This document shows, one piece after another, positions 63,854 through 64,000 of a stretch of DNA of 64,000 nucleotides (positions are counted from its first letter, which is position 1; each line of letters starts with the position of its first letter). This stretch comes from an uncultured Bacteroidota bacterium. GTDB taxonomy: Bacteria > Bacteroidota > Bacteroidia > Flavobacteriales > Flavobacteriaceae. The stretch spans positions 33,886 through 97,885 of the forward strand of contig CABXUS010000002.1 in NCBI GenBank assembly GCA_902515405.1, given 5' to 3'. A program made the translations under genes and the position numbers. Below the pieces are notes generated by a model that ran no database searches, was not told where the DNA came from, and was given only the letters and a program-made list of their open reading frames with translations.

Positions 63854-64000
63854 GGCAGGCCTATAAGCCGGATTCTGTCTAGCCTTATCATTTATCTTGA
63901 CGCAATATTACTATTACATTCTAACCGCCTACCCTTCAACATAGAACGAGCAGCTCTATAAGTTGATTTACTTGGCGTTTCACCTTACAGAGTTTACATG
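63854..64000 (-). ncRNA. rnpB: RNase P RNA (class A), 5' part outside window
   Basis: On the minus strand the sequence contains ACAGAATCCGGCTTATAGG near its end, a close match to the conserved 3' segment of bacterial RNase P RNA, preceded by GGGTAGGC and GGTGAAACGCC-type core elements. The RNA ends in GGCCTGCC followed by seven Ts (63847-63853), a terminator-like end shared with the wbqC 3' side. About 147 bases of the 3' domain are visible; the rest lies beyond the window. Confidence 0.93.

Overview
The window is a compact, AT-rich (about 70% A+T by eye) stretch of a marine member of the Bacteroidota, most likely a Flavobacteriaceae-type genome. Support for this: SusC/SusD-type outer-membrane uptake proteins, a bacillithiol glycosyltransferase (BshA), a TamB/LptD envelope set, Flavobacterium-type -7 promoter elements (TAnnTTTG), lipoproteins whose signals end in SC, and gene neighbourhoods typical of that family (parA-parB-DUF5683-dapB-lepB-wbqC; tsaD divergent from tamB; bcp divergent from nth). 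Genes are very tightly packed, often overlapping by 1-30 bases.

Layout. 1-3.8 kb: bcp (cut by the window edge), nth, a DUF488-like gene and a penicillin-acylase-family hydrolase. 3.8-12.1 kb: a minus-strand run of eight or nine genes (amidase, MlaD, HAD protein, acyl-CoA dehydrogenase, small ORF, conserved protein, GH3/serine-hydrolase fusion, bshA) that mixes cell-wall turnover and thiol metabolism. 12.1-15.2 kb: lptD and a RidA-family protein. 15.2-20.5 kb: GlcNAc kinase, GAPDH and phosphofructokinase, then an MFS transporter/oxidoreductase pair. 20.5-30.6 kb: tamB divergent from tsaD-rsmE-AI-2E permease, tRNA-Ser, typA and a threonine-dehydratase-like gene.

30.7-51.3 kb is the accessory core, a polysaccharide utilisation locus. 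A LacI regulator faces a minus-strand block reading susC-susD-small secreted protein-sulfatase-GH43-xylulokinase-xylose isomerase-Na+/sugar symporter-GH10 xylanase. Together these could bind, import, desulfate and hydrolyse a xylan and carry xylose to xylulose 5-phosphate. Divergent from it, beyond a regulatory region of about 680 bp that also holds tRNA-Arg, is a second arm: a GH20-like lipoprotein, a 3-keto-disaccharide hydrolase (DUF1080) protein and two Tat-exported Gfo/Idh/MocA oxidoreductases, which suggests a 3-keto-glycoside route. The intergenic region carries two LacI-style operator candidates, a further perfect palindrome and three terminator-like hairpins.

51.3-58 kb: envelope and lipid genes (DUF3089 hydrolase lipoprotein, PlsC-like acyltransferase, cyclophilin), thioredoxin reductase, two adjacent tRNA-Pro genes and a PQQ-type sugar dehydrogenase. 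57.8-63.8 kb: a plus-strand housekeeping string udk-ftsB-parA-parB-DUF5683-dapB-lepB-wbqC. The window ends inside the RNase P RNA gene (minus strand). I saw no CRISPR array, insertion sequence, prophage or recognisable defence system. The most unusual content is the sulfatase-bearing xylan locus with its coupled keto-glycoside arm and its regulatory region, together with several enzymes missing expected residues (nth, the acyl-CoA dehydrogenase, plsC).
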